A stretch of DNA of 64,000 nucleotides from Balneola sp. (lineage in GTDB: Bacteria > Bacteroidota > Rhodothermia > Balneolales > Balneolaceae), in NCBI GenBank assembly GCA_003712055.1, contig RHLJ01000003.1:1-64000 (forward strand), written 5' to 3'. This document shows, piece after piece, positions 54,718-61,787 of the stretch (position 1 is the stretch's first letter; each line of letters starts with the position of its first letter). The translations under genes and the position numbers were made by a program. The notes beneath the pieces were generated by a model that was not told where the DNA came from, searched no databases, and worked only from the letters and a program-made list of their open reading frames with translations.

Positions 54718-54885
54718 GACCTATTTTTTATTGCCCAAAACTCAGCATAATCACTCTATCTGGAAAAATTATTCAACCAATGAAAGGAAAAAATCTATGA
54801 GTACCTTTGATTACCTAAATGATCTCTTTGGTTGAACTTTTTGAGTTATTGATTGAAAAAATGATCTCTTTTAAAAAACCCCCTG

Positions 54886-54893
54886 TATTTTTG
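54886..54893 (+). promoter_or_regulatory. TAnnTTTG -7 box upstream of the LytS-like kinase
   Basis: TATTTTTG fits the Bacteroidota -7 consensus and lies 22 nt before the kinase ATG. No matching TTG is found at the expected -33 distance, so it may be a weak or partial promoter. Confidence 0.3.
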
Positions 54894-54914
54894 AGATGAA
54901 TTGAAAAAGGGAAA

Positions 54915-55967
54915 ATGGATTTTATAAGAAAATACTTACTGCATTTTTTGTTGTGGAGCATTTACTTCACATTATTCTTTTTTGTAGCTAATGAGCAATT
55001 TACTCTAATCAATGCGTTGCTAGTTGCGAGTATCATTACTTTTGTTCATGCTTCCATTTTTTATGTCAATTACACCTACCTCATTCCATCTCTTTATTTC
55101 AGAGGTAAGAATCTGCTTTATCTTTTTTCGGTAGTAATTGTTCTTTGCACTTTTGTTTTTATTGGAGCTGTAGCTCTTGAAGGGCTCATTCAACCACAGC
55201 CTGTGCCCCTTTTTATGATGAATAACCCTAACGATTTTAGTTCAGTTGAACCTCCCATTTTTCTTAGGCTCATTCCCATCTCGGTCCCTGCTATTATGCT
55301 ATTAATGGTATCCTTCATCCTTAAAAAAACAGAGCATTCTCAATTAGTTGAACAGGAATTGGAACAACTCAAGACACAAAACTTTGAGACTGAACTCAAG
55401 TTTCTAAGGTCACAGATCAACCCACATTTTCTTTTTAACTCCCTAAATAATATTTATTCACTATCAGTTACAAAATCTGAGAAAACCCCGGATATGTTAG
55501 TGAAACTAAGCAGCATGCTTAGATACCTTATTTATGAATGCAATGTCGATAAAGTCTCCCTCGAGAAAGAGATCGAGTATATTAGCAATTATATCGAGCT
55601 TCAAAAATTAAAGGATGACCAGATATCGAATATTCATTTTAATCATCAGGGAAATAATGCAGAAATAAGCCCCATGCTGCTCATGCCTTTTGTCGAAAAT
55701 GCTTTTAAGCATAGTAAAATCGAAGACACTGACAAAAGCTGGATTGACATTTCTCTTGAAGTAAAGGAATCTGGGAAACTTTGCTTTAAAGTTGAAAACA
55801 GCATTCCGCCTATACCCACAACAAAAGACGAAACCGGAGGTGTGGGAATTGCTAACGTGAAGAAGCGGCTTCAGCTACTTTATCCTGAACGTCACTCTAT
55901 CAATTTTTTTGAAGATATTTATCAATACAAGATCGAACTTAGCATTGAGTTGAATGGAACCCATTAG
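54915..55967 (+). CDS. LytS-like histidine kinase
   Basis: A 350-residue membrane sensor kinase of the His_kinase (PF06580-type) family. About four N-terminal hydrophobic segments, then a coiled coil and the kinase motif RSQINPHFLFNSLNNIYSL with phospho-acceptor His171. The ATPase part is short (PFVENAFKHSK, ETGGVGIANVKKRLQLLYPE). No extracytoplasmic domain is evident, so it may sense the membrane. It overlaps the next gene by 14 nt. Confidence 0.9.
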   Translation: MDFIRKYLLHFLLWSIYFTLFFFVANEQFTLINALLVASIITFVHASIFYVNYTYLIPSLYFRGKNLLYLFSVVIVLCTFVFIGAVALEGLIQPQPVPLFMMNNPNDFSSVEPPIFLRLIPISVPAIMLLMVSFILKKTEHSQLVEQELEQLKTQNFETELKFLRSQINPHFLFNSLNNIYSLSVTKSEKTPDMLVKLSSMLRYLIYECNVDKVSLEKEIEYISNYIELQKLKDDQISNIHFNHQGNNAEISPMLLMPFVENAFKHSKIEDTDKSWIDISLEVKESGKLCFKVENSIPPIPTTKDETGGVGIANVKKRLQLLYPERHSINFFEDIYQYKIELSIELNGTH

Positions 55968-56649
55968 ATGTGCAATTGTAGATGATGAGCAACCAGCTAG
56001 GGAGCTCCTAAAAAACTTTTCTAAAAGGGTAGAAGGGCTATCTGTGATTGGTACTTTTAAAAGTCCACTGGCAGTATTCCCGTTGATAAACAGTAATGAA
56101 ATAGACCTGCTGTTTCTTGATATCCAGATGCCAGATATAAAAGGAACTGATTTTCTAAAATCAATCAAAAACGGACCCAAGGTCATCTTTACAACCGCTT
56201 ATCCTGATTACGCCTTAGAAGGATACGATCTAAATGTGACCGATTATTTATTGAAACCCTTTAGCTTTGAACGTTTCCTGCAGGCCATTGAAAAAGTCCA
56301 TAGACTTATTTTTCCCAGAGTCGAATCCGTCACAAATTCAAAAAATCATCTTTCCATTTCTTCTAATCATCGAATATATAGACTAAAATTCTCTGATATA
56401 CTTTTAATAGAGGGACTGAAGGAATATGTCTCGTTCTACACCAAGCAAGGGCAACGCATTATCTCTTTACAAAGTCTCAAGGCACTAGAGAAAGAACTCC
56501 CTTCCAATGCTTTTCTGCGTACTCATAGATCATATATCGTTCAAATTGACGCCATTCGATTTTTAGAAGGCAATATTATTCACCTTGAAGATAGAGAAAT
56601 CCCGATTGGAGTAAGTTATAAACAACAAGTACTGGAAGCTCTGAAATAG
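55954..56649 (+). CDS. LytTR-type response regulator
   Basis: A 231-residue regulator with receiver domain (acidic VDDEQPAREL, phospho-acceptor Asp56 in LLFLDIQMPD, Lys in LLKPFSFERF) and a C-terminal LytTR DNA-binding domain (about 125-231, IEGLKEYVSFYTKQGQRIIS, LRTHRSYIVQIDAI, IPIGVSYKQQVLEAL). It overlaps the kinase gene. LytTR proteins bind pairs of short direct repeats. A role controlling the divergent TonB-receptor operon is plausible. Confidence 0.92.
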   Translation: MEPIRCAIVDDEQPARELLKNFSKRVEGLSVIGTFKSPLAVFPLINSNEIDLLFLDIQMPDIKGTDFLKSIKNGPKVIFTTAYPDYALEGYDLNVTDYLLKPFSFERFLQAIEKVHRLIFPRVESVTNSKNHLSISSNHRIYRLKFSDILLIEGLKEYVSFYTKQGQRIISLQSLKALEKELPSNAFLRTHRSYIVQIDAIRFLEGNIIHLEDREIPIGVSYKQQVLEALK

Positions 56650-56685
56650 ATGTTTATCAATTAGTTGCTCTTGCAAGATTACCTT

Positions 56686-56759
56686 ACCAACCGAGCGCTC
56701 GCTCTACCATGCCTTGACGAAGTAGAGCGGAGAGGGAGAGATTCGAACCCTCCTTAAGT
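56686..56759. repeat. left copy of the island-flanking direct repeat
   Basis: ACCAACCGAGC ... GCTCTAC-N14-GTAGAGCGGAGAGGGA ... ATTCGAACCCTC ... TTAAGT matches 61038-61109 in the same orientation, with a few substitutions and a two-base length difference. It includes the 3' end of a serine tRNA. Putative attachment-site copy. Confidence 0.6.
56701..56728. repeat. hairpin repeat GCTCTAC/GTAGAGC (copy 1)
   Basis: GCTCTAC (56701-56707) pairs with GTAGAGC (56722-56728) around a CATGCCTTGACGAA loop, immediately 3' of the tRNA remnant on the minus strand. The same hairpin follows the intact tRNA at 61051-61078. Confidence 0.55.
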
Positions 56760-56773
56760 CCGCTTAAACTCCA
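56728..56773 (-). pseudogene. 3' remnant of a tRNA-Ser gene
   Basis: The minus strand reads GGAGTTTAAGCGGACTTAAG then GAGGGTTCGAATCTCTC and CCTCTCC. This is a class II variable arm (TTAAG/CTTAA with loop CGGA), a complete T-arm (one G-U pair) and the 3' acceptor strand of a serine tRNA. The 5' acceptor strand, D-arm and anticodon are missing; the upstream sequence is instead the end of the lyase gene. The variable arm differs from that of the intact tRNA at 61078 while still pairing. Confidence 0.7.
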
Positions 56774-56796
56774 GCTGTCTGTTCATGATTAAGCCA

Positions 56797-58422
56797 TCAC
56801 TCTTCTAGCAAATTTTCAACTAAAGCCGCTAACTCCTGACCGCGAACCAGGTCAATCAATGCTTCGATGTCTTCCCGAAGAAAACGATCTTCCATAACCA
56901 TCTCAATATGACTGCGAATCAAGGTGTGTATTGCCTCAGTTTTCGGTGACATTTTCATCGGGTGCATACGATCTCGAATAAGGTCAATGGCTTGTGCAGC
57001 AAGCATTAACTCAATGGCCAATACTTGCTCGCACATATCCAGGTTTAACTGCAAATCATACAAAGAACTATTACCCATGCTATTGTGGTCTTCTTGCATG
57101 CTTTTTCCTGATAGGGAATGGATGCTTGCTGGCGTAGCTTGCTGACGCATTTGCCCAATAATAGAGAGTTGGAGAGACTGAACTTGTACCATACCAGAGT
57201 TGAGCCCAGGCTGACCGCCGGCCAGGTTGGCGGGGAGTCCATAGCTAGCTTGAGGTGAAATCAGTCGTGCGGAACGTGACTCAGAAAGACCAGCTACATC
57301 AGTAAGGACAATATTGAGGTAATCTAAAAGGTGCGCCATATGAGAACCATCGTAATTTCCACCCATTACAACATCAAAGCAATCTGGTTGCTCTATATTC
57401 CGAAAGACAAGTGGATTCATAGACGCGGCATTGATCTCTCGGTTCATCGCATCGGACACGAAGCTATAGGTCTCCCGTAACGACCCATAAATATGCGGTG
57501 TTGAGCGGAGGCTAACTGCATCCTGTATACGTGGGTTAACTTCACCAAGACGTGCACGTCCTTCATCTGTTGTCCACTCGCTACCTTTTAGAAGAGTGCG
57601 TGCTGTATGTGCCGAAATAATCTGACCAGGTATATCACGCGATTCATGAATACGGTAGTCTAATGCACCTATTTCACCGCGGAGAGCCTCCATGGTCAGG
57701 GCGAAACAAGCCTCCATCACATAAAGAAGATGTTTTATCCGGTAAAGCGAATAAACCGCACCCGCTGCTAATACGGTGCTACCGCTAATAATCGAAAGGG
57801 CCTCCTCTATCTCCAAAGTAAATAATGGATCAACTCCTGCTCTCGCGAGTATGTCTGGCGCGGAACCAATATCGCCGTTGTATTTGGCCACACCATGCGG
57901 ACTACCTGCCATTACTAGTCCGAGTGCGGCCATTGGTTGCAGGTCACCACTACCCAGAGATCCCTCCCATGGCATAATGGGAATCACACCAGCATTCAAC
58001 AAATCCAAGTAACGTTGGATCAAATCTATACGGATACCAAACGAACCACTGCTAGCAACATTGGCCCTAAGTAGCAGGGCAATTCGAGAAATCTGATCGC
58101 AAAAGGGTTGACCTATGCCCGTCGCATGAGATTCCAGTATCCTCATTTGAAAGTCGATCTGTTCTTCACTCACTAATACCTTGTCTTTTAAGGGACCCAA
58201 TCCTCTTGTCAATCCGTAAATAGGTCGCCCTTCTGCTAACCATTTTCGAACCTGATCGTTAGAGGCCTTAACATTCCCCGCTGCTTCAGGTTCAAGTTTA
58301 ACCTCGCAAGATTCAGCCGCTAAAAAACGGAAAACGTCCTCTACCTGAAGCGACTTTCCATCTAACATGAAAGAGAAGGTCTCGCGATTGACCGAGTCGT
58401 TTTTATAAGGTGAATTCGCCAT
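56797..58422 (-). CDS. divergent MIO-type ammonia-lyase / aminomutase homologue
   Basis: A 541-residue protein of the histidine/phenylalanine/tyrosine ammonia-lyase superfamily. Kept motifs: Tyr69 in IYGLTRGLGPL, Ser98-His99 in ESHATGIG (as in histidine lyases), VSLRSTPHIYG with Arg306, GGNYDGSHMA, and SMQEDHNSMG. Unusual: the MIO-forming Ala-Ser-Gly loop is one residue shorter and reads Gly157-Ser158-Gly159 (EGSLGSGDLQPMA). The conserved Asn of INGT is Ser213 (IISGST), and the Tyr of DxYSLR is Val303. It may be catalytically altered, an aminomutase, or a lyase of unusual chemistry. Arg codons of the CGN type are frequent. Divergent from the next gene. Confidence 0.85.
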   Translation of the reverse strand: MANSPYKNDSVNRETFSFMLDGKSLQVEDVFRFLAAESCEVKLEPEAAGNVKASNDQVRKWLAEGRPIYGLTRGLGPLKDKVLVSEEQIDFQMRILESHATGIGQPFCDQISRIALLLRANVASSGSFGIRIDLIQRYLDLLNAGVIPIMPWEGSLGSGDLQPMAALGLVMAGSPHGVAKYNGDIGSAPDILARAGVDPLFTLEIEEALSIISGSTVLAAGAVYSLYRIKHLLYVMEACFALTMEALRGEIGALDYRIHESRDIPGQIISAHTARTLLKGSEWTTDEGRARLGEVNPRIQDAVSLRSTPHIYGSLRETYSFVSDAMNREINAASMNPLVFRNIEQPDCFDVVMGGNYDGSHMAHLLDYLNIVLTDVAGLSESRSARLISPQASYGLPANLAGGQPGLNSGMVQVQSLQLSIIGQMRQQATPASIHSLSGKSMQEDHNSMGNSSLYDLQLNLDMCEQVLAIELMLAAQAIDLIRDRMHPMKMSPKTEAIHTLIRSHIEMVMEDRFLREDIEALIDLVRGQELAALVENLLEE

Positions 58423-58510
58423 TTTTTTTGTGCTTCAAGAGTTTGGACTAGCAGTCTAAGTTATATTTTATATTTTACAATCTACGGACAGAGATAATTT
58501 TAAAAAAGAT

Positions 58511-58516
58511 AGGAGC
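58511..58516 (+). promoter_or_regulatory. ribosome binding site of the adenylating enzyme
   Basis: TAGGAG about 9 nt upstream of ATG 58525 is a clear Shine-Dalgarno sequence, stronger than those of most surrounding genes. The 58423-58510 gap contains divergent AT-rich sequence with no definite promoter. Confidence 0.5.
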
Positions 58517-58524
58517 CAACTAAA

Positions 58525-59616
58525 ATGATCACTGAAATTTTAGATCAACGAATTGGATCTGAAGTTAAAGAAAAAGACTTCATCGCAGCTGCAATGAGCT
58601 GGCATTTCAATCCGAATACTGGCTCACCCTATTGGGTTGAAAGAAGTAAAATATTGGGTTTTGACCCTCAGAAAGAAATAAAGACCTTCGCAGATCTACA
58701 GAAGTTTCCAAATGTAGTAGATGAGATGCGAAAAGTACCGGTTCAAAACCTTATCCCTGTGGGCTATGGCCCGAAACCCCCTGTTTTCGGTGTATTTGAC
58801 TCCGGTGGTACTACCGGAATCCCTAAGCGCGTCGTAGTTCTCGAAGATTGGGTGAACCTTCAACTTAGTTGGCAAGATGAAAAGGTCGCGGCTCATGGAA
58901 TTCTACCAGGCAAAAATATTTGTTACGTCGGTCCTTCGGGGCCTCATATGTTTGGTGCTTATACTGCGGAAAGGGCACGGAGAACCCGAGGCTTGAATTT
59001 CCCAATAGATCTGGATCCCCGTTGGGTGAAACGTAGCTTAGAAGCTGGACACAAGGAAGAGGTTGAGCGGTATGTTCGTCACCTTGTTGAGCAAGCAAGT
59101 ACTATTTTAGAGACTCAGGATATAGGGCTCCTAATCACAACACCACCTTTACTTGAGCGCATGGCTCGCGAAGATAAACTGGTTGATTTAATAAATGAAA
59201 AAGTAACCGGTATTCAATGGGGTGGTGCGCACATGGATGCCGATACACGCGAGCTTTACCGTAATAAGGTTTTTCCAGAGGTCTCCCTGGTTGGTAACTA
59301 TGGCAGTGCTATGATGCTTGGCGGAGTGATCGAGCGACCCGAGAAGCGTAATGACGACCTTTGTGTATTCGATCCTCTCTCTCCCTTCGTAACCTTCAAG
59401 GTTGTTCATCCTGATACTCACGAAGAAGTACCCTATGGCGAACGAGGTCAGTTGTTAATGCATCATATTAGTAGAAATATGTTTTTGCCTAATAATCTCG
59501 AGAGAGATATGGGAACAAGAGTTGAAGCCCTTTCGGGACACTTAGGTGATGCTGTTGCGGATGTTTATCCAGTTCAAACATTTGAGGGAAAGACAGTAAT
59601 CGAAGGAGTCTATTAA
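58525..59616 (+). CDS. EhpF/LuxE-like adenylate-forming enzyme without C-terminal domain
   Basis: A 363-residue member of the ANL (acyl-AMP-forming) superfamily. It has the phosphate-binding loop DSGGTTGIPK (Ser93-Gly98), QWGGAHMDAD, GNYGSAMML (258-264, the A5-type region) and a PYGERGQLLMHH strand. It lacks the ~100-residue C-terminal domain with the catalytic lysine, so thioester formation is unlikely. This is the architecture of EhpF, the atypical phenazine-pathway adenylating enzyme, and close to LuxE in length. It is 2 nt upstream of the LuxC-like gene, so the two are almost certainly co-translated. Predicted to activate a carboxylate as an adenylate. Confidence 0.85.
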   Translation: MITEILDQRIGSEVKEKDFIAAAMSWHFNPNTGSPYWVERSKILGFDPQKEIKTFADLQKFPNVVDEMRKVPVQNLIPVGYGPKPPVFGVFDSGGTTGIPKRVVVLEDWVNLQLSWQDEKVAAHGILPGKNICYVGPSGPHMFGAYTAERARRTRGLNFPIDLDPRWVKRSLEAGHKEEVERYVRHLVEQASTILETQDIGLLITTPPLLERMAREDKLVDLINEKVTGIQWGGAHMDADTRELYRNKVFPEVSLVGNYGSAMMLGGVIERPEKRNDDLCVFDPLSPFVTFKVVHPDTHEEVPYGERGQLLMHHISRNMFLPNNLERDMGTRVEALSGHLGDAVADVYPVQTFEGKTVIEGVY

Positions 59617-59618
59617 TT

Positions 59619-60992
59619 ATGCCATCTCCTGATACTCTCATCCCGATTGACTCCATTGGCCCAAGTGGTTCCTACCGAACTCGCCGTCATACCATAGTCA
59701 AGGATGTTCGTGGCGTGCCTACTCTTCGCCTGAGCTTAATTCCTCGTCTATTCTTATGGCGCAGTATCTCAGCGATGCATAAAGCAGCACCGAAATCAGT
59801 GGAAAAAAGAGCTGAAATATTGGCGAAAGCGGGAGAAATATTTTCCACTGAATCTATCGATGGCATGTCTCCAGACACCTACCAACGCATGGTGAGCCGT
59901 ATCTGCGGTTTACCTCTATATATGGCCCGTAAATCAACGGAAATAATAGCCGAATCTGCAATCAAAGCATATCAAACATCGGCATTTGCCCGTCCATTAG
60001 CTGCTGTCGACGATTGGAGAGCGCCCCAAACTTTAGATGGAGGAGCTGTGTGGGTTCGCAGAGGTAACATATTTGGTGTTCTTGCTTCAGGAAACACACC
60101 TAGTGTTCACTCACTTTGGCTTGAAGCATTGGCACTCGGGTATAAAGTAGTAGTTCGCCCTTCCCAACGCGAGCCACTAACTCCTTACCGATTAATTCGA
60201 GCTCTGCATATGGCAGGTTTTGACACTGATCAAATCATGTTTCTACCGACGAACCATGCAGAAGCTGAAGATATCGTCGAGGCATCCGATTTGTCTATAG
60301 TATATGGCGGTGATGCCATGGTTCAAAAATACCATAATCGCCCCACCGTACTAACTGAGGGCCCGGGACGATCCAAAATTCTTATCACGGAAGATGCCTG
60401 GCAAGAAAGCATGGATATGATCATCGAATCCGTTGCTGGAAAAGGCGCAACTAACTGTATTAATACCACGGCTATATTTGTCGAAGGCGACCCGGCTCCA
60501 TTTGCAAAGGCTCTTGCCGACCGCTTAGCAAAAATGCCGAGCCACCCGCCAGATCATGATAAAGCGATTTTACCTGTACAGCAGCTGGATCAGGCATTAG
60601 CACTAGAAAATCTATTGCATCAACGTGCGCTTGGAACAAAGCCTATATTAAATGAAGTGGTTCATGATCTTGGAGACGGAGCTGCTGTCTTACGCCCAGC
60701 AGTCTTTCTTCTTAATGATCCAAACGCATCGCAAACAAGAGTTGAATTGCCCTTTCCTTGCGTATGGGTTGCACCTTGGTCAAAGGACTATGGAATACCT
60801 CCACTAAAAGATACCTTAGTTTTAACAGCGATTACTCGAGATGAAGAACTTATAGACAGTTTGCTCAATGAACCATCCATACTTAACCTTTATCTAGGAA
60901 ATACACCAACTACTTTCCTGGAACCGGGTATTCCACATGATTCATATTTAGGTGAATTCCTGATGCGAACTAAAGGAGTAGCTCGGAATTGA
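59619..60992 (+). CDS. EhpG/LuxC-like aldehyde-forming reductase
   Basis: A 457-residue protein of the LuxC acyl-CoA reductase / aldehyde dehydrogenase superfamily. Cofactor-binding segments are LASGNTPSVHSLWLEALALG (about 155-174) and VVVRPSQREPLTPYRL. The catalytic cysteine is Cys280 in GKGATNCINTTAIFVEG. LuxC reduces a fatty acyl thioester with NADPH; EhpG is proposed to accept an acyl-adenylate product from EhpF. No luxA, luxB or luxD is present, so light production is not implied. Likely product is an aldehyde of unknown identity. Confidence 0.85.
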   Translation: MPSPDTLIPIDSIGPSGSYRTRRHTIVKDVRGVPTLRLSLIPRLFLWRSISAMHKAAPKSVEKRAEILAKAGEIFSTESIDGMSPDTYQRMVSRICGLPLYMARKSTEIIAESAIKAYQTSAFARPLAAVDDWRAPQTLDGGAVWVRRGNIFGVLASGNTPSVHSLWLEALALGYKVVVRPSQREPLTPYRLIRALHMAGFDTDQIMFLPTNHAEAEDIVEASDLSIVYGGDAMVQKYHNRPTVLTEGPGRSKILITEDAWQESMDMIIESVAGKGATNCINTTAIFVEGDPAPFAKALADRLAKMPSHPPDHDKAILPVQQLDQALALENLLHQRALGTKPILNEVVHDLGDGAAVLRPAVFLLNDPNASQTRVELPFPCVWVAPWSKDYGIPPLKDTLVLTAITRDEELIDSLLNEPSILNLYLGNTPTTFLEPGIPHDSYLGEFLMRTKGVARN

Positions 60993-61037
60993 AAGGAAGA
61001 TTTTAATAGTAATCTGAGCTACTACAAAAATTGCTAG

Positions 61038-61109
61038 ACCAACCGAGCCTGCTCTACGAAGCCTTGGCGAAGTAGAGCGGAGAGGGAGGGATTCGAACCC
61101 TCGTTAAGT
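61038..61109. repeat. right copy of the island-flanking direct repeat
   Basis: Same orientation as 56686-56759. The shared segments are ACCAACCGAGC, GCTCTAC-N14-GTAGAGCGGAGAGGGA, ATTCGAACCCTC and TTAAGT. It lies over the 3' end of the intact tRNA-Ser and the sequence just downstream of it. Confidence 0.6.
61051..61078. repeat. hairpin repeat GCTCTAC/GTAGAGC (copy 2)
   Basis: GCTCTAC (61051-61057) pairs with GTAGAGC (61072-61078) around GAAGCCTTGGCGAA; the last base is the tRNA discriminator position. It may assist 3' processing of the tRNA or terminate the adjacent LuxC-like transcript, or simply be an interspersed repeat. Confidence 0.55.
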
Positions 61110-61166
61110 GTTTCCACCTAAACTCCCTTAGCAGGGGAGCGCTTTCAGCCACTCAGCCACCTCTCC
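61078..61166 (-). tRNA. tRNA-Ser(GCT)
   Basis: An 89-nt class II tRNA on the minus strand. Acceptor GGAGAGG/CCTCTCC, D-arm GCTGAGTGGCTGAAAGC, anticodon stem-loop CTCCC-CTGCTAA-GGGAG with anticodon GCT (serine, AGC/AGU codons), long variable arm and T-arm GAGGG-TTCGAAT-CCCTC. CCA is not encoded. Intact copy at the right side of the island. Confidence 0.95.
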
Positions 61167-61223
61167 TTTTTGAAGGGGCACAAATATACGGTGCTCAGTA
61201 TGTCTAAGCAATGTTAAGTTTGT

Positions 61224-61784
61224 TTATTTGTCTTCCCTTATGGCGTAAATCTGAGCCAGGTTTCTACCCTTTTGGGCATAATCTAATCCGTAACCCAAAA
61301 CGAATTTTGTTGGGATCTCAAAGCCTACATAATCGATATTAACATCATGAACGGTAGCATCCTTCTTATGCAATAATGTAATCACTGACACTGATGCTGG
61401 TTCATTCTCTTTCATCTTTTCAACTATGTACTTCATAGAAAGCCCAGTATCGATTATATCTTCAACAAGTATGATATGCTTCCCTTTAATCTTTGCATCA
61501 ATTTCTTTCAGCTCAGTTACTTCTCCTGACGACACCTTAGCATCACCGTAACTACTCAATTTCATGAAATCGACTTCGCATTCGATAGTAACATTGCGCA
61601 TGATATCTGCCAGAAAGATAAATGCTCCGTTCAGTACACCAATAAAAATGGGGTTCTTGCCATCAAAGTCTTTATCTAGCTGCTCGCCCATTAAGGAAAT
61701 CCTAGCATCTATCTGCTCTTTGGTGATAAATACATCAAAAATTTCCCCGTTGCACTCAACAGAATCCGGTAAATAAAAGCTCAT
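61224..61784 (-). CDS. hpt: hypoxanthine phosphoribosyltransferase
   Basis: Converts hypoxanthine and guanine with PRPP to IMP and GMP in purine salvage. The 186 residues carry the PRPP-binding motif IILVEDIIDTGLSMKYIVEK, a KGRNLAQIYAIRED C-terminus and PIFIGVLNGAFIFLADIMRN. Length is typical for Hpt. It lies 3 nt after tilS on the same strand, an arrangement also seen in other bacteria. Confidence 0.95.
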   Translation of the reverse strand: MSFYLPDSVECNGEIFDVFITKEQIDARISLMGEQLDKDFDGKNPIFIGVLNGAFIFLADIMRNVTIECEVDFMKLSSYGDAKVSSGEVTELKEIDAKIKGKHIILVEDIIDTGLSMKYIVEKMKENEPASVSVITLLHKKDATVHDVNIDYVGFEIPTKFVLGYGLDYAQKGRNLAQIYAIREDK

Positions 61785-61787
61785 TTC

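Noticed and set aside
56728-56815. A complete second tRNA-Ser gene at the left end of the island
   Set aside because: Only the variable arm, T-arm and 3' acceptor strand are present. The upstream sequence does not pair as acceptor or D-arm and overlaps the end of the lyase gene, so I call it a remnant.
56797-58422. Histidine utilisation (hut) lyase
   Set aside because: No hutU, hutI, hutG or hutC is nearby, and the MIO loop and two catalytic positions are changed. The Ser-His specificity pair alone is not enough.
58525-60992. Bioluminescence (lux) operon
   Set aside because: LuxE- and LuxC-like proteins alone do not make light. No luxA, luxB, luxD or luxG is present, and the short adenylating enzyme better matches the EhpF type.
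56797-60992. Photoactive yellow protein cofactor pathway (tyrosine lyase plus coumarate ligase)
   Set aside because: No pyp gene is present, the adenylating enzyme lacks the domain needed for thioester formation, and the lyase does not carry the His-Leu tyrosine-lyase pair.
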